From Pseudomonadota bacterium (lineage in GTDB: Bacteria; Pseudomonadota; Alphaproteobacteria; Rhizobiales; Xanthobacteraceae): a DNA stretch of 64,000 nucleotides. The notes beneath the pieces were generated by a model that worked only from the letters and a program-made list of their open reading frames with translations, ran no database searches and was not told the DNA's origin. This document shows positions 17,837-27,807 of this stretch, one piece after another. The stretch covers positions 124,001-188,000 of the forward strand of contig JAEWHP010000002.1 in the NCBI GenBank assembly GCA_023387735.1, read 5' to 3'. The translations under genes were made by a program, and so were the position numbers. Position 1 is the first letter of the stretch. Every line of letters starts with the position of its first letter.

Positions 17837-17881
17837 AAACAGAAGCCCACCTTGCAATCCCGCGCGAGAAGCGTTCTTGCT

Positions 17882-18730
17882 ATGACCATGAGTGTTGAGC
17901 TTCCCGCATTGGAACGAACCGAGGTGGTGGCGCCGCCATCGCCGGCGCGGCTGCGGCGCTATGCGCGGCCGGCGCTCGGGCTGCTGCTGCCGGTCGGGCT
18001 CGCGGCATTCTGGGAGGTCTGGGTCGGGCTCGGCTATTCCAACGGCCGGCTGGTGCCGCCGCCGACGAAGATCTTCGCCACCGTCATGGAACTGGCGCAG
18101 AGCGGCGAACTCTCGCGCCACATCACCGCGACGGTGACGCGCGTTGCCGCCGGCTTCGGCCTTGGCGTCGCCGCCGGCACCATCCTCGGCGCGATATCAG
18201 GCTATTGGGGCGTGGCGCGGCAATTGCTCGATCCGACGGTGCAGGCGCTGCGCGCGATTCCGTCGATCGCATGGGTGCCGCTGTTCATCCTGTGGCTCGG
18301 CATTTTCGAAACCTCGAAGGTCGCGCTGATCGCGGTCGGCGTATTCTTCCCGGTCTATCTCGGCGTGATGGGGGCGATCCTCTCCGTCGACCGCAAGATC
18401 GTCGAGGTCGGCCGCACCTTCCGCCTTTCAGGCCCGGCGATGATCCGGCGCATCCTGCTGCCGGCGGTGTTGCCGGCCTATGTCGTCGCCCTGCGCGTCG
18501 GCCTTGGCCTGGGGTGGATGTTCGTCGTCGCCGCCGAATTCATGGGCGCATCCGAAGGCCTCGGCTATCTCCTGATCGACGGCCAGCAGCTCGGCAAGCC
18601 GGCGCAGATCGTCGCGGCGATCGTGATCTTCGCGATACTCGGCAAGACCACCGACTGGCTGATCGAAATCGCGACCGCGCCGCTGCTGCGCTGGCAGGAT
18701 GCGTTCGGCCGCCAGGGAGGAGGCCGCTGA
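17882..18730 (+). CDS. ssuC: Sulfonate ABC transporter, permease protein
   Basis: This 282-residue integral membrane protein has about six helices and the binding-protein-dependent permease motif region EVGRTFRLSGPAMIRRILLP (the EAA loop, about residues 175-195). RAIPSIAWVPLFILWLGIFE is typical of SsuC/TauC permeases. I chose the ATG at 17882; the longer upstream frame is encoded by the intergenic repeat. Its stop overlaps the next start as TGATG. Confidence 0.88.
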   Translation: MTMSVELPALERTEVVAPPSPARLRRYARPALGLLLPVGLAAFWEVWVGLGYSNGRLVPPPTKIFATVMELAQSGELSRHITATVTRVAAGFGLGVAAGTILGAISGYWGVARQLLDPTVQALRAIPSIAWVPLFILWLGIFETSKVALIAVGVFFPVYLGVMGAILSVDRKIVEVGRTFRLSGPAMIRRILLPAVLPAYVVALRVGLGLGWMFVVAAEFMGASEGLGYLLIDGQQLGKPAQIVAAIVIFAILGKTTDWLIEIATAPLLRWQDAFGRQGGGR

Positions 18731-19515
18731 TGCTGGCGCTGGATCGCGTGGGAAAGACCTATCCGAACGGCGTTCACGCGCTGGAGCGTTTCTCGGCCGA
18801 TATCGCACCGGGCGAAATCGTCGCCATCATCGGTGGCTCCGGCTGCGGAAAATCGACGCTGCTGCGCGCCATCGCCGGCCTCGATCGCGCCACATCAGGC
18901 ACGGTGGTTCTCGACGGCGCCGCCATCACCGCGCCGCATGCCAAGATCGGCATCATCTTCCAGGAGCCGCGGCTGCTGCCCTGGCTCAGCGTCGCCGACA
19001 ATATCGGCTTCGGCCTGTCCGACCTTTCCGCCGACGCGCGGCGCGAGAAGGTTGCGCGCGCGCTGGCGCGGGTCGGTCTTGCCGACAAGGCCAAAGCCTG
19101 GCCGCGCGAACTCTCCGGCGGGCAGGCGCAGCGGGTGGCGATAGCGCGCGCACTGGTGCCGCAACCGGAAGTGCTGCTGCTCGACGAGCCGTTCTCCGCG
19201 CTCGATGCGTTCACGCGGCGCGACCTGCAGGACCATCTGCTCGACCTCTGGAACGACACTAGGCCGACCCTCATCCTGGTCACGCATGACGTCGACGAGG
19301 CCGTGGTGCTGGCCGATCGCGTGCTGGTGATGCGCCCGCGGCCGGGGCGGCTGTTCGAGGAGATCAAGATCAATCTGGCCCGCCCGCGCGACCGCAATTC
19401 GCCGCTGTTCGACAATTTCAAGCGCCGCGTGCTTACTGCGCTCGACCGCTCGCTCGATCGCAACGTGCCCGATGCCGACGCCAAATCCACTGCCGGCGAG
19501 GCGATGTGGTGGTGA
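18730..19515 (+). CDS. ssuB: Sulfonate ABC transporter, ATP-binding protein
   Basis: This 261-residue ATPase has Walker A GGSGCGKST at about residues 37-45, Q-loop IIFQEPRLLPWL, signature LSGGQAQR, Walker B LLLLDEPFSALD and the switch histidine in VTHDVDEAV. QEPRLLPWLSV and DAFTRRDLQDHLL are typical of SsuB/TauB ATPases. The start overlaps the ssuC stop by one base, so the ssuC-ssuB pair is coupled. The longer upstream frame is antisense-like sequence within ssuC and is not coding. Confidence 0.9.
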   Translation: MLALDRVGKTYPNGVHALERFSADIAPGEIVAIIGGSGCGKSTLLRAIAGLDRATSGTVVLDGAAITAPHAKIGIIFQEPRLLPWLSVADNIGFGLSDLSADARREKVARALARVGLADKAKAWPRELSGGQAQRVAIARALVPQPEVLLLDEPFSALDAFTRRDLQDHLLDLWNDTRPTLILVTHDVDEAVVLADRVLVMRPRPGRLFEEIKINLARPRDRNSPLFDNFKRRVLTALDRSLDRNVPDADAKSTAGEAMWW

Positions 19516-19572
19516 CAGCGGCGCCATTTCGCACTAAATCGGCGGGGTAATAAGAACAACCGGGAGACGAGA

Positions 19573-20082
19573 ATGGACGCCGCCGAACTCCGCGCAATGC
19601 AGGCCCCGATCAAGGAACGCTACAAGTCGGACCCCTCGGCTGCCGTCATCACGTTGAAGGCCAAGGGCTCGATCGACAATGAAGGCCTCACCTGCAAGGT
19701 CGAAACCGGGCGCGCGCTGGCGGTGGCCGGCCTGCATCCCGCGACCGGCGGCTCCGGGTTGGAGCTGTGTTCCGGCGACATGCTGCTCGAGGCGCTGGCC
19801 GCCTGTGCCGGCGTCACGCTGAAGTCGGTCGCAACCGCCGTCGAAGTGCCGCTGAGGTCCGGCAACGTCATCGCCGAGGGCGACCTCGATTTTCGCGGCA
19901 CGCTCGGCGTCGCCAAGGAAGCCCCGGTCGGTTTCGAGGAAATCCGCCTGCGCTTCGAGGTCGGAACCGACGCGCCGCAGGACAAGCTCGATCTCTTGCT
20001 GAAGCTCACCGAACGCTATTGCGTGGTCTATCAGACGATCAAGAACGGCCCGAAGGTTTCGGTGACGATGAAGCGGGTCTAG
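19573..20082 (+). CDS. OsmC family protein
   Basis: This 169-residue protein has the two conserved cysteines of OsmC/Ohr-like proteins, in LEALAACAGVTLKSVA (about residue 77) and TERYCVVYQTI (about residue 156). Family members reduce organic peroxides or similar thiol-reactive molecules. It may equally be one of the uncharacterised OsmC relatives, because the charged catalytic residues of true Ohr proteins are not clear here. GGGAGACGAGA precedes the ATG. It follows ssuB by 57 bases, but no common function is evident. Confidence 0.85.
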   Translation: MDAAELRAMQAPIKERYKSDPSAAVITLKAKGSIDNEGLTCKVETGRALAVAGLHPATGGSGLELCSGDMLLEALAACAGVTLKSVATAVEVPLRSGNVIAEGDLDFRGTLGVAKEAPVGFEEIRLRFEVGTDAPQDKLDLLLKLTERYCVVYQTIKNGPKVSVTMKRV

Positions 20083-20088
20083 CTTCGC

Positions 20089-20210
20089 CGTCGCCCCTGC
20101 GAACGCAGGGGCCCATAACCACCGAAGCCATGGGTGCGGGAAGTATCAACCCGCACCTCCCATAACCGAGAAGCCGCGGCGTATGGGCCCCTGCGTTCGC
20201 AGGGGCGACG
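20089..20210. repeat. Intergenic inverted repeat (CGTCGCCCCTGCGAACGCAG type)
   Basis: The 29-base arms at 20089-20117 and 20182-20210 are perfect inverse copies, and each arm contains its own 8-base palindrome, CCCCTGCG and CGCAGGGG around AA. It lies between the OsmC gene and a membrane protein gene, and ends 7 bases before the latter's start codon, so it could affect its translation. Confidence 0.8.
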
Positions 20211-20216
20211 GATAAC

Positions 20217-21014
20217 ATGTCCCCCGAACTCGCCTTCATCCTCACGCTCGGCCTGCGCATGGCGATCACGGCGGCGTTCGTGGTGACGGCTTCCGTCGTC
20301 ACCGAACGATCGGGGCCGGTGATCGGCGCGCTGATCGCGACGCTGCCGATATCGGCGGGGCCGTCCTACGTATTCCTCGCGCTCGACCATGACGCGGCCT
20401 TCATCGCCGAAGGCGCACTCGCAAGCCTGCCGATCAACGCCGCGACGATCTTCCTCGGGCTGACCTATGTCGTGCTGGCGCAGCGCCACGGCGCGCTGCT
20501 GAGCTGCACCACGGCAGTGAGTGTGTGGTTCGTGCTCGCCGCGATCATCCGCTCGGTGCAATGGTCGCTCGCCGGCGGTCTGGTCGCGAACGCCATCGCG
20601 TTCGGCATCTGCGTGCCGCTGCTGGCGCGCTACCGCCACGCCAAGATGCCGCCGATCCGGCGGCGCTGGTACGATATTCCGCTGCGGGCCTCGCTGGTCG
20701 CAACACTGGTCGCAACCGTCGTCACCACATCGAGCTGGGTCGGCCCCAAGGTGAGCGGCATGATCGCGCTGTTCCCGATCGTGTTCACCTCGATGATGCT
20801 GATCCTGCATCCCCGCATCGGCGGTCCGCCGACAGCCGCCGTGCTCGCCAACAGCGCTTGGGGACTGATAGGATTGGGCATCGCGATAGCGGTGCTGCAT
20901 CTGGCGGCATTGCAGTTCGGTTCGGCGGTGGGGCTCAGCCTCGCACTCGCGACCTGCATTGGCTGGAACCTGGGGCTGTGGTGGCTCGGGCGGAGGAAGA
21001 CTGCACGCGCCTAG
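20217..21014 (+). CDS. Integral membrane protein of unknown function
   Basis: This 265-residue protein has about eight predicted membrane helices, from LAFILTLGLRMAITAAFVV at the start to the last hydrophobic stretch ending LGLWWLGRR. A positively charged loop, RYRHAKMPPIRRRWYDI, lies near the middle. I do not recognise a transporter family with confidence. The start codon lies just 7 bases after a long inverted repeat and lacks a clear ribosome site. Confidence 0.7.
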   Translation: MSPELAFILTLGLRMAITAAFVVTASVVTERSGPVIGALIATLPISAGPSYVFLALDHDAAFIAEGALASLPINAATIFLGLTYVVLAQRHGALLSCTTAVSVWFVLAAIIRSVQWSLAGGLVANAIAFGICVPLLARYRHAKMPPIRRRWYDIPLRASLVATLVATVVTTSSWVGPKVSGMIALFPIVFTSMMLILHPRIGGPPTAAVLANSAWGLIGLGIAIAVLHLAALQFGSAVGLSLALATCIGWNLGLWWLGRRKTARA

Positions 21015-21084
21015 CCGCAAGTTTGCTGGTTACCGGCTGCGATGAGACCCGCTAGACTGACAACGGGCCGAACGAGGGCGCGCG

Positions 21085-21792
21085 GTGGAGGGACTGTACA
21101 AGGTCGAGTACGACATCAGCGGCGGCACCGGCCGCAGCGTGCTGTACGCCCATGCCGGAACGATGCTCGGCGGCAACACGGCATTCGCCCATTTCGGCAC
21201 TTACGAAAACGTTGACGGCGAAATCATCGCCAGGCTCAGGACCCGGCGCCACAGTCCCTCGCCGCACCGGAGATCGCTGGTCAGTTCCGACGCTGTCACG
21301 ATCAGCATACGCGGCAAGCCGCAGGGCGAGGTCTGGCACTTCGCGGGCTGCGTTGTGGAAGACGCCGGCTCGGTGTTCCGTGCAGTCATGACGCCGCTCG
21401 GCAATGACGACATTCCGCCGCCGGGAGCGGTCGGCGAAGGCGGCATCGTCAGCGGGCTCTATTCGATCGACATCCGGATGCTGGACGGCATCGCAGGCGG
21501 ACAGACCGGCGTGATGCTGCTGAAGGACGGCCGCATCCTCGGCGGCGACGCTTTCTTCTACTATCTCGGCGCCTACACCTCCGCGAACGGCCGCTGGAAG
21601 GGCGAGTTCGTCAACCAGGAGCACACGCCGGCAAAGGACGAGCATCCGCTGTTCGGCGGCCATGAGGTCGGCATTGGCTTCTCCGGCAGCTGCAATGCCG
21701 AGGGTGCCGAGATCGAGGCGACGGCGCTGGCGGGCAAGCGCAGCATCCGCTTTGCGGCGACGCTGAAATTGATCCAGCCCTTCGCCGGTTGA
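21085..21792 (+). CDS. GrlR-like two-repeat protein
   Basis: This 235-residue protein starts at GTG (21085) after GAACGAGGG. It contains two similar halves: LYKVEYDISGGTGRSVLYAH with MLGGNTAFAHFGTYEN near the N-terminus, and LYSIDIRMLDGIAGGQTGVM with ILGGDAFFYYLGAYTS from about residue 130. Each resembles the GrlR fold, a small calycin-like beta barrel known from a regulator of type III secretion in enteric bacteria, although most homologues elsewhere have no known role. No secretion genes are nearby. The family assignment is from pattern recognition. Confidence 0.6.
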   Translation: MEGLYKVEYDISGGTGRSVLYAHAGTMLGGNTAFAHFGTYENVDGEIIARLRTRRHSPSPHRRSLVSSDAVTISIRGKPQGEVWHFAGCVVEDAGSVFRAVMTPLGNDDIPPPGAVGEGGIVSGLYSIDIRMLDGIAGGQTGVMLLKDGRILGGDAFFYYLGAYTSANGRWKGEFVNQEHTPAKDEHPLFGGHEVGIGFSGSCNAEGAEIEATALAGKRSIRFAATLKLIQPFAG

Positions 21793-21808
21793 GAGCAGCC
21801 GAGCTTCG

Positions 21809-21841
21809 TAGCCCGCATGAGCGCAGCGATATGCGGGATTG
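21809..21841. repeat. Short palindromic repeat (TAGCCCGCATGAGCGCAGCG type)
   Basis: GCCCGCAT and ATGCGGGAT flank GAGCGCAGCGAT in the gap between the GrlR-like gene and mutS. The GCGCAGCG core recalls the GCGAAGCG core of the larger repeats at 38906-38986 and 58451-58530. Confidence 0.55.
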
Positions 21842-21872
21842 GCGCCAGCCTCGCCCCGCTACGCCCTCTCGA

Positions 21873-24605
21873 CTACTTCGGCAGCTTCGCCTTCAACACA
21901 TACAGCGCGTCCAGCGCCTCGCGCGGCGACATCTCGTCGGGATGCAGCGCCTTGACAGCTTCCATCAGTAGCTCCGCCTCGCTCGGTGGCGCGGGCTCGG
22001 CCGCGGCACGTGAAGGGACGGCGAACAGCGGCAGGTCGTCGGCGAGCGCGCGCGCGGTCTGGCCGCGGTCCTGTGCCTCGAGCTTGGCCAGCACCGATTT
22101 GGCGCGGGTGATCACTGCCGGCGGCAGGCCGGCAAGTTTCGCGACCTGGATGCCGTAGGAGCGGTCGGCCGAGCCGGGCAGCACCTCGTGCAGGAAAACG
22201 ACGTCGCCCTGCCACTCCTTGACGCGCACGGTGGCGTTGAACATCCGCGGCAGCCTGGCGGAAAGCGCGGTCAGTTCGTGATAATGCGTGGCGAACAGCG
22301 CGCGGCAGCGATTGGCCTCGTGCAGATGCTCGATCGCGGCCCACGCGATCGACAGGCCGTCGAAAGTCGCCGTGCCGCGGCCGATCTCGTCGAGGATCAC
22401 CAGCGAGCGTTCGCTGGCTTGATTCAAAATGACAGCGGTCTCGACCATCTCGACCATGAAGGTCGATCGCCCGCGCGCGAGGTCATCGGCGGCGCCGACG
22501 CGGGAGAACAGGCGGTCGACGACGCCGATGCGCGCGCGTGATGCCGGCACGTAGGAGCCGATCTGCGCCATCAGCGCGATCAGCGCATTCTGGCGCAGGA
22601 AGGTCGATTTACCCGCCATGTTCGGGCCGGTGATCAGCCAGATCTGCCCGGATTTCTGCGCTGGGCCGGGCGATAGGTCGCACGCGTTGGCGATGAACGG
22701 CTGGCCATCGCGCTTCAGCGCCTGCTCGACCACGGGATGCCGGCCGCCCTCGATGGCGAAACCCAGCGACGCATCGACCTCGGGCCGCACGTAATTGTCG
22801 TCGACGGCGAGTTTCGCCAGCGCGGTCGCGACGTCGAGCAGCGCGAACGCATGTGCCGCGGCGCGGAGATCGTCGCCGGCCGCGAGCGCCATCGCACAGA
22901 GCCGCTCAAAAATTTCCAGCTCCAATCCGAGCGCGCGGTCGCCGGCGTTGGCGATCTTGGCCTCGATCTCGCCGAGCTCCGACGTGGTGAAGCGAACCTG
23001 GCCCGCCAGGGTCTGGCGATGGATGAAGGTCGCATTCAGCGGCGGCGCCATCAGCCGGTCGCCGTGCTGCGCCGTGACCTCGACGAAATAGCCGAGCACG
23101 TTGTTGTGCCGGATCTTGAGCGCCTTGACGCCGGTATCCTCGGCGTAGCGCGCCTGCATCGCGGCGACGACGAGGCGGGAGGCGTCGCGCAAATTGCGGC
23201 TTTCGTCGAGCGCGGGCTCATAACCCTCGCGGATGAAGCCGCCGTCGCGCTTGATCAGCGGCAGTTGTTCGGCCAGCGCGCGTTCGAACTCGCGGGCAAG
23301 GTCGCGCGAGGGCCGGCGCAGCGCCTCCATCACGGCGACGATCTCCGGCGGCGGCGCTTCGATCTGCGCCAGCCGCGCCAATGCCTGGTCCGCCGCGAGG
23401 ATGCCATCGCGCAGGCCTGCCAGGTCGCGCGGACCGCCGCGTCCGACCGACAACCGCGCCAGCGCGCGCGACATGTCAGGCGCCGCTTTGAGCGTGGTGC
23501 GGACATCGTCACGCGCGGCGCTGTCGGCAACGAACGTCGCGATCGCATCCAGCCGCCGCGCGATTGCCGCGCTGTCGGTGAGCGGCGCGGCAAGGCGTTG
23601 CGCCAGCAGCCGGGAGCCGGCGGCGGTGACGGTGCAGTCGATCGCGTCGAGCAGCGATCCGCGCCGCTCGCCGGCCAGCGTGCGCGTCAGTTCGAGGTTG
23701 GCGCGGGTGGCGGGGTCGATCGCCATCGTCGTGCCGGCGGCTTCGCGCGCCGGCGGCGACAGCGGCGGACGTTTGCCGACCTGCGTGCGATCGATATAGG
23801 TGACGGCGGCAGCCGCCGCGGTCGCTTCCAGCCGCGACATCGCGGCGAGGCCATCCATGGTCGCGACCGCGAAATAGTCGCACAGCCGCCGCTCGGCGGT
23901 GGCGCCGTCGAAGACATCGCGGGTGAGCGGCGTCACCGAGGGCAGTTCGCGCAGCAGCGGGCCGAGATCGGCATCGCCATACAGCGCGTCGGTAACGATC
24001 ACTTCATTGGGGTTGATGCGCGCCAGCGTTGCGGCGAGTTCCGCGGTCGAGCATTCCGTCACCATGAACTCGGACGTCGAAATATCGATCCAGGCAAGGC
24101 CGACGCGGTCGCCGCCGCTCGATCCACGGGCGCGCGCAATCGCCAGCAGGTAATTGTTGGTGCGCGCATCCAGCAGGGTGTCTTCGGTCAGCGTGCCCGG
24201 CGTCACCAGCCGCACCACGCCCCGCGCCACCACGCTCTTGTTGCCGCGGGCGCGGGCGGCTGCCGGATTCTCGGTCTGCTCGCAGACCGCAACGCGGTGA
24301 CCGGCGTTGATCAGGCGGTGCAGATAATCTTCCGAGCGCTCCACCGGCACGCCGCACATCGGGATGTCCATGCCCTGATGCTTGCCGCGCTTGGTCAAGA
24401 CGATGCCGAGCGTCTTGGAGGCGATCTCGGCGTCCTCGAAGAACAGCTCGTAGAAATCGCCCATCCGGTAGAACAGGAGCAGCCCGGGATGGCCGGCCTT
24501 GATCTCGAGATACTGTTCCATCATCGGCGTGACGCGCGAGTTTACGTCGGCGGCCGGTGCGGCTTCGGGGGGCGCGGGGGCGGGGATGGATTGCTGGATC
24601 GTCAT
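21873..24605 (-). CDS. mutS: DNA mismatch repair ATPase MutS
   Basis: This 910-residue protein binds base mismatches as a dimer and recruits MutL. The mismatch-reading motif GDFYELFFEDA is near the N-terminus (residue 48 onward). The ATPase has Walker A GPNMAGKST near 658, Walker B DEIGRGTATFDGLSIAWA and a C-terminal helix-turn-helix ending near PSEAELLMEAVKAL. The length matches alphaproteobacterial MutS. The ATG at 24605 fits the family; its ribosome site is weak. Confidence 0.97.
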   Translation of the reverse strand: MTIQQSIPAPAPPEAAPAADVNSRVTPMMEQYLEIKAGHPGLLLFYRMGDFYELFFEDAEIASKTLGIVLTKRGKHQGMDIPMCGVPVERSEDYLHRLINAGHRVAVCEQTENPAAARARGNKSVVARGVVRLVTPGTLTEDTLLDARTNNYLLAIARARGSSGGDRVGLAWIDISTSEFMVTECSTAELAATLARINPNEVIVTDALYGDADLGPLLRELPSVTPLTRDVFDGATAERRLCDYFAVATMDGLAAMSRLEATAAAAAVTYIDRTQVGKRPPLSPPAREAAGTTMAIDPATRANLELTRTLAGERRGSLLDAIDCTVTAAGSRLLAQRLAAPLTDSAAIARRLDAIATFVADSAARDDVRTTLKAAPDMSRALARLSVGRGGPRDLAGLRDGILAADQALARLAQIEAPPPEIVAVMEALRRPSRDLAREFERALAEQLPLIKRDGGFIREGYEPALDESRNLRDASRLVVAAMQARYAEDTGVKALKIRHNNVLGYFVEVTAQHGDRLMAPPLNATFIHRQTLAGQVRFTTSELGEIEAKIANAGDRALGLELEIFERLCAMALAAGDDLRAAAHAFALLDVATALAKLAVDDNYVRPEVDASLGFAIEGGRHPVVEQALKRDGQPFIANACDLSPGPAQKSGQIWLITGPNMAGKSTFLRQNALIALMAQIGSYVPASRARIGVVDRLFSRVGAADDLARGRSTFMVEMVETAVILNQASERSLVILDEIGRGTATFDGLSIAWAAIEHLHEANRCRALFATHYHELTALSARLPRMFNATVRVKEWQGDVVFLHEVLPGSADRSYGIQVAKLAGLPPAVITRAKSVLAKLEAQDRGQTARALADDLPLFAVPSRAAAEPAPPSEAELLMEAVKALHPDEMSPREALDALYVLKAKLPK

Positions 24606-24670
24606 TGCGGCGCAACCTACAGATTTCGTTGCCCGGGTCCTATCGGTTTACAACCGCAATCCACGTTTTC

Positions 24671-24702
24671 CCCGTCGTCCCGGCGCAAGGCCGGACGACG
24701 GG
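24671..24702. repeat. Short inverted repeat upstream of mutS
   Basis: CCCGTCGTCCCGGC and GCCGGACGACGGG pair with one unpaired C. It lies between the divergent mutS and pcaF genes and resembles the CGTCGTCC class of rhizobial palindromes. Confidence 0.5.
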
Positions 24703-24794
24703 TGTCAATTGACCTGCAGCGGGCACGCTCCTAAAACTCACCGTCCATTCCAGAGGAAATAACGCCTAAGGCGCGGCATTCAGGGAGAGATTCA

Positions 24795-26003
<1,209 letters not shown>

Positions 26004-26012
26004 CGCCCACGG

Positions 26013-26116
26013 CGTCATTCCGGGGCGATGCGCAGCATCGAACCCGGAATCCAACGATCCGCAGAACGAGACGCAACATGGATTCCGGGTTCGCGCTACG
26101 CGCGCCCCGGAATGAC
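26013..26116. repeat. Intergenic palindromic repeat (GTCATTCCGGGGC type)
   Basis: The ends CGTCATTCCGGGGCG and CGCCCCGGAATGACG are inverse copies, and the inner arms AACCCGGAATCC and GGATTCCGGGTT pair too. It sits between pcaF and pcaH and belongs to the same family as 13605-13730. Confidence 0.75.
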
Positions 26117-26216
26117 GGAGGCAGAAGGCGCTAAAACGGCTGTTTCCCAAATTAGTTATGTCCTATAATGATCGGCGGCGCCGCCTGAAATGCGCACGGC
26201 GAGGGAGGAATTCGTC

Positions 26217-26918
26217 ATGACATTGCTCTATCCGCTGCAATCGCTGGCGGCGCATCCGCCGCGGCTGTCGCCCGCCTACAAGAGCACGGTGAAGCGCTCG
26301 CCCTCGAAGCCGCTGATTCCGATGCGGCACACGCTGTCGGAATTGACCGGACCGGTCTATGGGCACGAGACGGTGCGAGAGAACGACCACGATCTGACGC
26401 TGCAGCACAAGGGCGAGCCGATCGGCGAGCGCATCATCGTGCACGGCCACGTGCTCGATGAAGACGGCCGCGGCGTGCCGAACACGCTGGTCGAACTGTG
26501 GCAGGCCAATGCCTGCGGGCGTTACGTCCACGTCGTCGATCAGCACCCCGCGCCGCTGGATCCGAACTTCACCGGCGCCGGCCGTACGCAGTCGGATGCG
26601 CAAGGTTACTACCGCTTCGTCACCATCAAGCCCGGCGCCTATCCCTGGGGCAATCATCCCAACGCCTGGCGGCCGGCCCATATCCATTTCTCGGTGTTCG
26701 GCCATTCCTTCGTGTCGCGTCTGGTGACGCAGATGTATTTCCCCGGCGATCCGCTGTTCCCGTTCGATCCAATCTTCAATTCGGTGACCGACGAGAAGGC
26801 CCGCAACCGGATGATCTCGTCGTTCGATCTGGAGAACACCAGGCCGGATTGGGCGCTGTGCTACCGCTTCAACATTGTGCTGCGCGGGCGCAACGCCACG
26901 CCGATGGAGAACAGTTAA
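26217..26918 (+). CDS. pcaH: Protocatechuate 3,4-dioxygenase, beta subunit
   Basis: This 233-residue subunit holds the catalytic iron that opens the ring of protocatechuate to beta-carboxymuconate. The iron ligands are visible as tyrosines near GAYPWG and the HIHFSVFG motif (about residues 148-170). The N-terminal PcaH-specific region (SPAYKSTVKRSP) is present. GAGGGAGGAA precedes the ATG at 26217. The alpha-subunit gene starts directly after its stop. Confidence 0.93.
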   Translation: MTLLYPLQSLAAHPPRLSPAYKSTVKRSPSKPLIPMRHTLSELTGPVYGHETVRENDHDLTLQHKGEPIGERIIVHGHVLDEDGRGVPNTLVELWQANACGRYVHVVDQHPAPLDPNFTGAGRTQSDAQGYYRFVTIKPGAYPWGNHPNAWRPAHIHFSVFGHSFVSRLVTQMYFPGDPLFPFDPIFNSVTDEKARNRMISSFDLENTRPDWALCYRFNIVLRGRNATPMENS

Positions 26919-27524
26919 GTGCAACAGACCAAACCTGACGGGATCACCCCGTCGCAGACCGTCGGTCCGTACTTCGCCTATGGCCTGACCTCGAACGGCA
27001 AGTACGACTGGAATGACGCCTTCAGCAACAATCTGCTGACGCCCGACACGTCAGGCGAGCGCATTCGCGTCGAGGGACAAGTTTTCGATGGCGACGGCGC
27101 GGTGGTGCCGGATTGCATGCTCGAGATCTGGCAGGCGGACGCGCAAGGGCGGTTCTCCGACCCGCAGGACAAGCGGGCGCTGCCGAATTCATCGTTCAAG
27201 GGGTTTGGCCGCATCGGTACCGACGGTAACGGCGGTTACGCCTTCGACACCATCAAGCCGGGCTCCGTGCCCGACCCCGACGGCAAGCTGCAGGCGCCGC
27301 ATATCGTGCTCGCGGTGTATGCGCGCGGCATGCTGCTGCATCTCTATTCCCGGATCTATTTCGACGATGAGGCCGCCAACGCCGCCGATCCGGTGCTGGA
27401 ACTGGTCCCGGCCGACCGCCGCGCAACGCTGATTGCCGTACGGCAGCCGGGTACAGGTGGCGCGGTCTATCGCTTCGACATCTATCTCCAGGGCGACAAC
27501 GAGACGGTGTTCTTCGACGTCTGA
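26919..27524 (+). CDS. pcaG: Protocatechuate 3,4-dioxygenase, alpha subunit
   Basis: This 201-residue structural partner of PcaH starts with GTG immediately after the pcaH stop, so the two are translationally coupled. TPSQTVGPYFAYGLT and VLEIWQADAQGRFSD-like sequence (MLEIWQADAQGRFS) mark the dioxygenase fold; APHIVLAVYARGMLLHLYSR replaces the iron-binding HIH of the beta subunit, as expected for the non-catalytic alpha chain. Confidence 0.93.
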   Translation: MQQTKPDGITPSQTVGPYFAYGLTSNGKYDWNDAFSNNLLTPDTSGERIRVEGQVFDGDGAVVPDCMLEIWQADAQGRFSDPQDKRALPNSSFKGFGRIGTDGNGGYAFDTIKPGSVPDPDGKLQAPHIVLAVYARGMLLHLYSRIYFDDEAANAADPVLELVPADRRATLIAVRQPGTGGAVYRFDIYLQGDNETVFFDV

Positions 27525-27567
27525 CCGGTGCTGGCGTGATGTCCCTTCCAAGAGAGCGACCTCGCGG

Positions 27568-27743
27568 TTTCCACCCGCCCCTTGAGGGGGCGGGTCGGCT
27601 CACATGGAGCGCAGCGCAATGTGAGACGGGGCGGGGTGACAGTCTCTCAACGCGGGCACTGCCGGACGCGGAGGGACCGTCACCCCACCTCGGTTCGCAT
27701 GTCATGCGAACCGATCCTCCCCCTCCAGGGGAGGATGGCAGTT
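27568..27743. repeat. Intergenic repeat (CCGCCCCTTGAGGGGGCGGG type)
   Basis: A palindrome of CCCGCCCC and GGGGCGGG opens the element, CTCACATGG and CAATGTGAG pair inside it, TTCGCAT and ATGCGAA follow, and CCTCCCC with GGGGAGG closes it. It occupies most of the 283-base gap between pcaG and the dehydrogenase gene. No gene is seen in the gap. Confidence 0.65.
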
Positions 27744-27807
27744 TGCGCGTTGGTAGCATTGGTGGGCATGTCGCGGCGCTTCTCAGCCCGGCCTTCGAAG
27801 CGATCAC

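Noticed and set aside
17705..17881. N-terminal extension of SsuC
   Set aside because: This stretch is the intergenic inverted repeat; the permease family begins near 17882.
22737..24734. 665-codon plus-strand open frame opposite mutS
   Set aside because: The minus-strand MutS is unmistakable, and the opposite translation has the composition of an antisense shadow.
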